Source: Sinorhizobium terangae
GTDB lineage: Bacteria; Pseudomonadota; Alphaproteobacteria; Rhizobiales; Rhizobiaceae
Assembly: GCF_009601505.1 (NCBI RefSeq)
Contig: NZ_WITC01000044.1
Span: forward strand, 1 to 51,082
Length of the DNA: 51,082 nt
Direction of reading: 5' to 3'
Every line of letters starts with the position of its first letter. The first letter of the stretch is position 1. The notes below the pieces were generated by a model that had not been told where the DNA came from, did not search any database, and saw only the letters and a program-made list of their open reading frames with translations. This document shows positions 49,557-51,082 of this stretch, piece by piece. The translations under genes and the position numbers were made by a program.

Positions 49557-50743
49557 GTGCCCCGGCAAAAGCTGGAGATCGCTGACATCTTCCGAGCCTA
49601 TGGGCCTGCGTGGCGGCGAGCCAATGCCGGGCATGTCAGCCTGACCCAGCTCAAGGTCATGGCGGCGATCGAAGCCTGCCGAACCGAGGCGCTCGGCGGG
49701 CATGTGGCGGCTTGCACCAAGTGCGGGCATAACCACATCGCCTATAATTCCTGCAAGAACCGGCACTGTCCGAAGTGCCAGGGCCCCGCGGCGCGCGACT
49801 GGATGGCCGCCCGCGCCGAAGACCTGCTGTCGGTCGAGTATTTCCACGTGGTCTTCACCCTGCCGGCCGAGATCGCGCAGATCGCTTACTGGAACAAGAA
49901 AGCTGTCTACGACCTGCTGTTTCGGGTATCGGCCGAGACGCTGAGCACTATCGCCGCCGATCCCCGGCAGCTTGGCGCGCACATCGGCATGACCAGCGTG
50001 CTACACACCTGGGGATCGGCGCTGATCCATCACCCGCATGTGCACATCATCGTGCCCGGCGGCGGGCTGTCGCCGGATGGCACGCGGTGGATCTCATGCC
50101 GCCCCGGGTTCTTCCTGCCGGTGCGGGTTCTGTCGCGACTGTTCCGGCGGTTGTTTATCGCAGGGCTGCGGGCACTGCATTGCGCCGGCGATCTGAGGTT
50201 CTACGCTGATCTGACAGCTCTCGCAGAGGCTGACGCGTTCGCCGCCTGGCTGTGCGCAAATCAGAATGGGTCGTCTATGCCAAGCCGCCGTTCGGCGGTC
50301 CCGAAGCGGTGCTCGCCTATCTCAGCCGCTATACCCACCGGGTGGCGATCTCCAACAGCCGTCTGATCAGCGCCGATGCCGAGACCGTCACCTTCCGCTG
50401 GAAGGACTACCGGATCAAGACCGGCGACCGTCAGAAGGTGATGCGGCTGGCCACCGACGAGTTCATCCGCCGCTTCCTGCTCCATGTGCTGCCCGACGGT
50501 TTCCACCGCATCCGCCATTACGGCCTGCTCGCCAGTGCGGGCCGCAAGACCAAGGTCGCAAAGATCCGCGCTCTGCTCGGAGCGGAAACGGCCAAACACA
50601 ATGATCCGCCAAGCGCTGAGACGATCCCGCTCACTCTGAGACAGCCATGCCCCGAGTGCGGTGGCCCGATGCGCATCATCGAGATCTTCCGACGCGGTCA
50701 GAAACCCAGAGCCCGGGCGCCACCGAGAAAGCAGGCCGCATGA
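49557..50743 (+). pseudogene. IS91-family HUH transposase, frameshifted
   Basis: GTG 49557, 13 bases after the recombinase stop. Zinc ribbon (CTKCGHNH, SCKNRHCPKCQ at 53-75), HUH motif HPHVHIIVPGGG (159-170) and, in the second frame, the two-tyrosine motif YLSRY (tyrosine codons at 50318 and 50330). The first frame runs through LAEADAFAAWL and then breaks; the second resumes with RKSEWVVYAKPPFGG. Relatives read AAWLAPLRKSEWV, so about seven bases are missing at 50252-50253. The C-terminal PCPECGGPM is a second zinc motif. The protein cannot be made whole. Confidence 0.88.
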
Positions 50744-51082
50744 CAAGGTGCCCGTCACATTGGCCAAAGCCGACCCGAAAACACTCTGCATTCCGGGATC
50801 GGATCGCTTTGCGCCCAATAACACTGAGCATCGCAAAAGCGTCGAAATCGGCACCAACGAGACCGCCAGATCTGCTTCCGATCATCGCCTCCCACACCCT
50901 CGGGTCGGCGCCTTTGCGTCTGTCGGCAGCGCCGAAGTCCACAACAGACGCCCGCGGCCCCGCGCTTTCCCCATAGGTCCCACCCAGCCTCCGCGGCTTC
51001 CTCCTTCCAAGGTTTGTCAACGCGGGCCGCCCAACGCCAGCGGCAAACGTCGCGCTGCGGCCCGCATCGAAAAACCTTCAGG
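50744..51082. other. Downstream flank of the IS91-type element
   Basis: 339 bases with no gene I can support; minus-strand open frames are arginine-rich and unlike protein. Near the end GCGGGCCGC (51022-51030) pairs with GCGGCCCGC (51057-51065), with an inner CAGCG/CGCTG stem. This could be the subterminal hairpin of the element's origin end, followed by ATCGAAAAACC. Confidence 0.4.

Larger units (their letters stand above)
48656..50743 (+). mobile_element. IS91-family element with linked tyrosine recombinase
   Basis: Coordinates cover the two coding parts only; the true ends are not determined. A tyrosine recombinase gene is followed after 13 bases by an IS91-type HUH transposase, an arrangement seen in a rhizobial branch of IS91. 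The transposase carries a frameshift, so this copy should be immobile unless helped in trans. IS91 elements move by rolling circle and have no terminal inverted repeats. A palindrome GATTGAGACTTCTCAATC at 48619 lies left of the first gene, and a GCGGGCCGC/GCGGCCCGC stem at 51022-51065 lies right of the second. Confidence 0.8.

Noticed and set aside
50676..51020. Minus-strand open frame after the IS91 transposase
   Set aside because: No family motif, no ribosome-binding site, composition typical of non-coding IS flank.
1..51082. CRISPR array
   Set aside because: Dispersed repeats exist, but none are regularly spaced with unique spacers.

Overview
The window is GC-rich DNA with the hallmarks of a Sinorhizobium/Ensifer-like member of the Rhizobiaceae. 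It carries at least eight copies of a mosaic palindromic intergenic repeat (RIME-like), three copies of a second palindrome beginning ATGCATGTCG, and an alphaproteobacterial LexA box of the form GTTC-N7-GTTC. Its gene families (SRAP, YkvA, DUF1194, Tim44-like, MocR regulators, winged-helix/TolB-like/TPR regulators) fit that group. The genus call is inference from these features. No rRNA, intact tRNA or CRISPR array is visible. The region looks like accessory or mosaic chromosome or megaplasmid: mostly intact single genes and short operons, with many fossils between them.

Region 1 (1-6 kb): an Stf0-type sulfotransferase, a glycosyltransferase and a polysaccharide pyruvyl transferase flank a decayed phage module at 2.4-4.7 kb (DUF2280 fragment, frameshifted phage metallopeptidase, GcrA-like fragment, small orphan genes, truncated initiator-type tRNA-like sequence). 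Region 2 (6-16 kb): envelope or exported proteins (Tim44-like, pentapeptide repeat, DUF1194), a small gene behind a LexA box, two more glycosyltransferases, a TerC transporter, a GST preceded by a 23-codon stub of another gene, and an SRAP DNA-protein crosslink protein. Region 3 (16-23 kb): a frameshifted PaiB regulator joined to a fragment of an M20 peptidase, a divergent EamA exporter/MocR pair and a divergent MFS exporter/LysR pair. Region 4 (22.5-27 kb): an Rrf2 regulator with a thioredoxin-reductase-like flavoprotein, then a CpxP-CpxR-CpxA-like envelope-stress set with a candidate Cpx-type box.

Region 5 (27-35 kb): a GST, a frameshifted phosphotransferase, and two paralogous winged-helix/TolB-like/TPR regulators flanking a methyltransferase, an exported cupin and an NmrA-like reductase. 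The second regulator has four CTTG motifs phased at exactly 11 bp in front of it. Region 6 (35-46 kb): redox and detoxification genes (hydrolase-OsmC fusion, msrB-msrA, amidase, epimerase-AhpD-cupin operon divergent from a second MocR regulator, VOC protein, EamA exporter). Region 7 (46-51 kb): a small iron-permease-like membrane protein, a dienelactone hydrolase, D-Ala-D-Ala ligase, and an IS91-family element with a linked tyrosine recombinase and a broken HUH transposase.

The most rewarding signals are regulatory and fossil: the phased CTTG array, the Cpx-type box, the LexA box, two MocR operator candidates, the repeat elements that end just before start codons, the tRNA-like relic beside prophage debris, and several genes broken by small indels.
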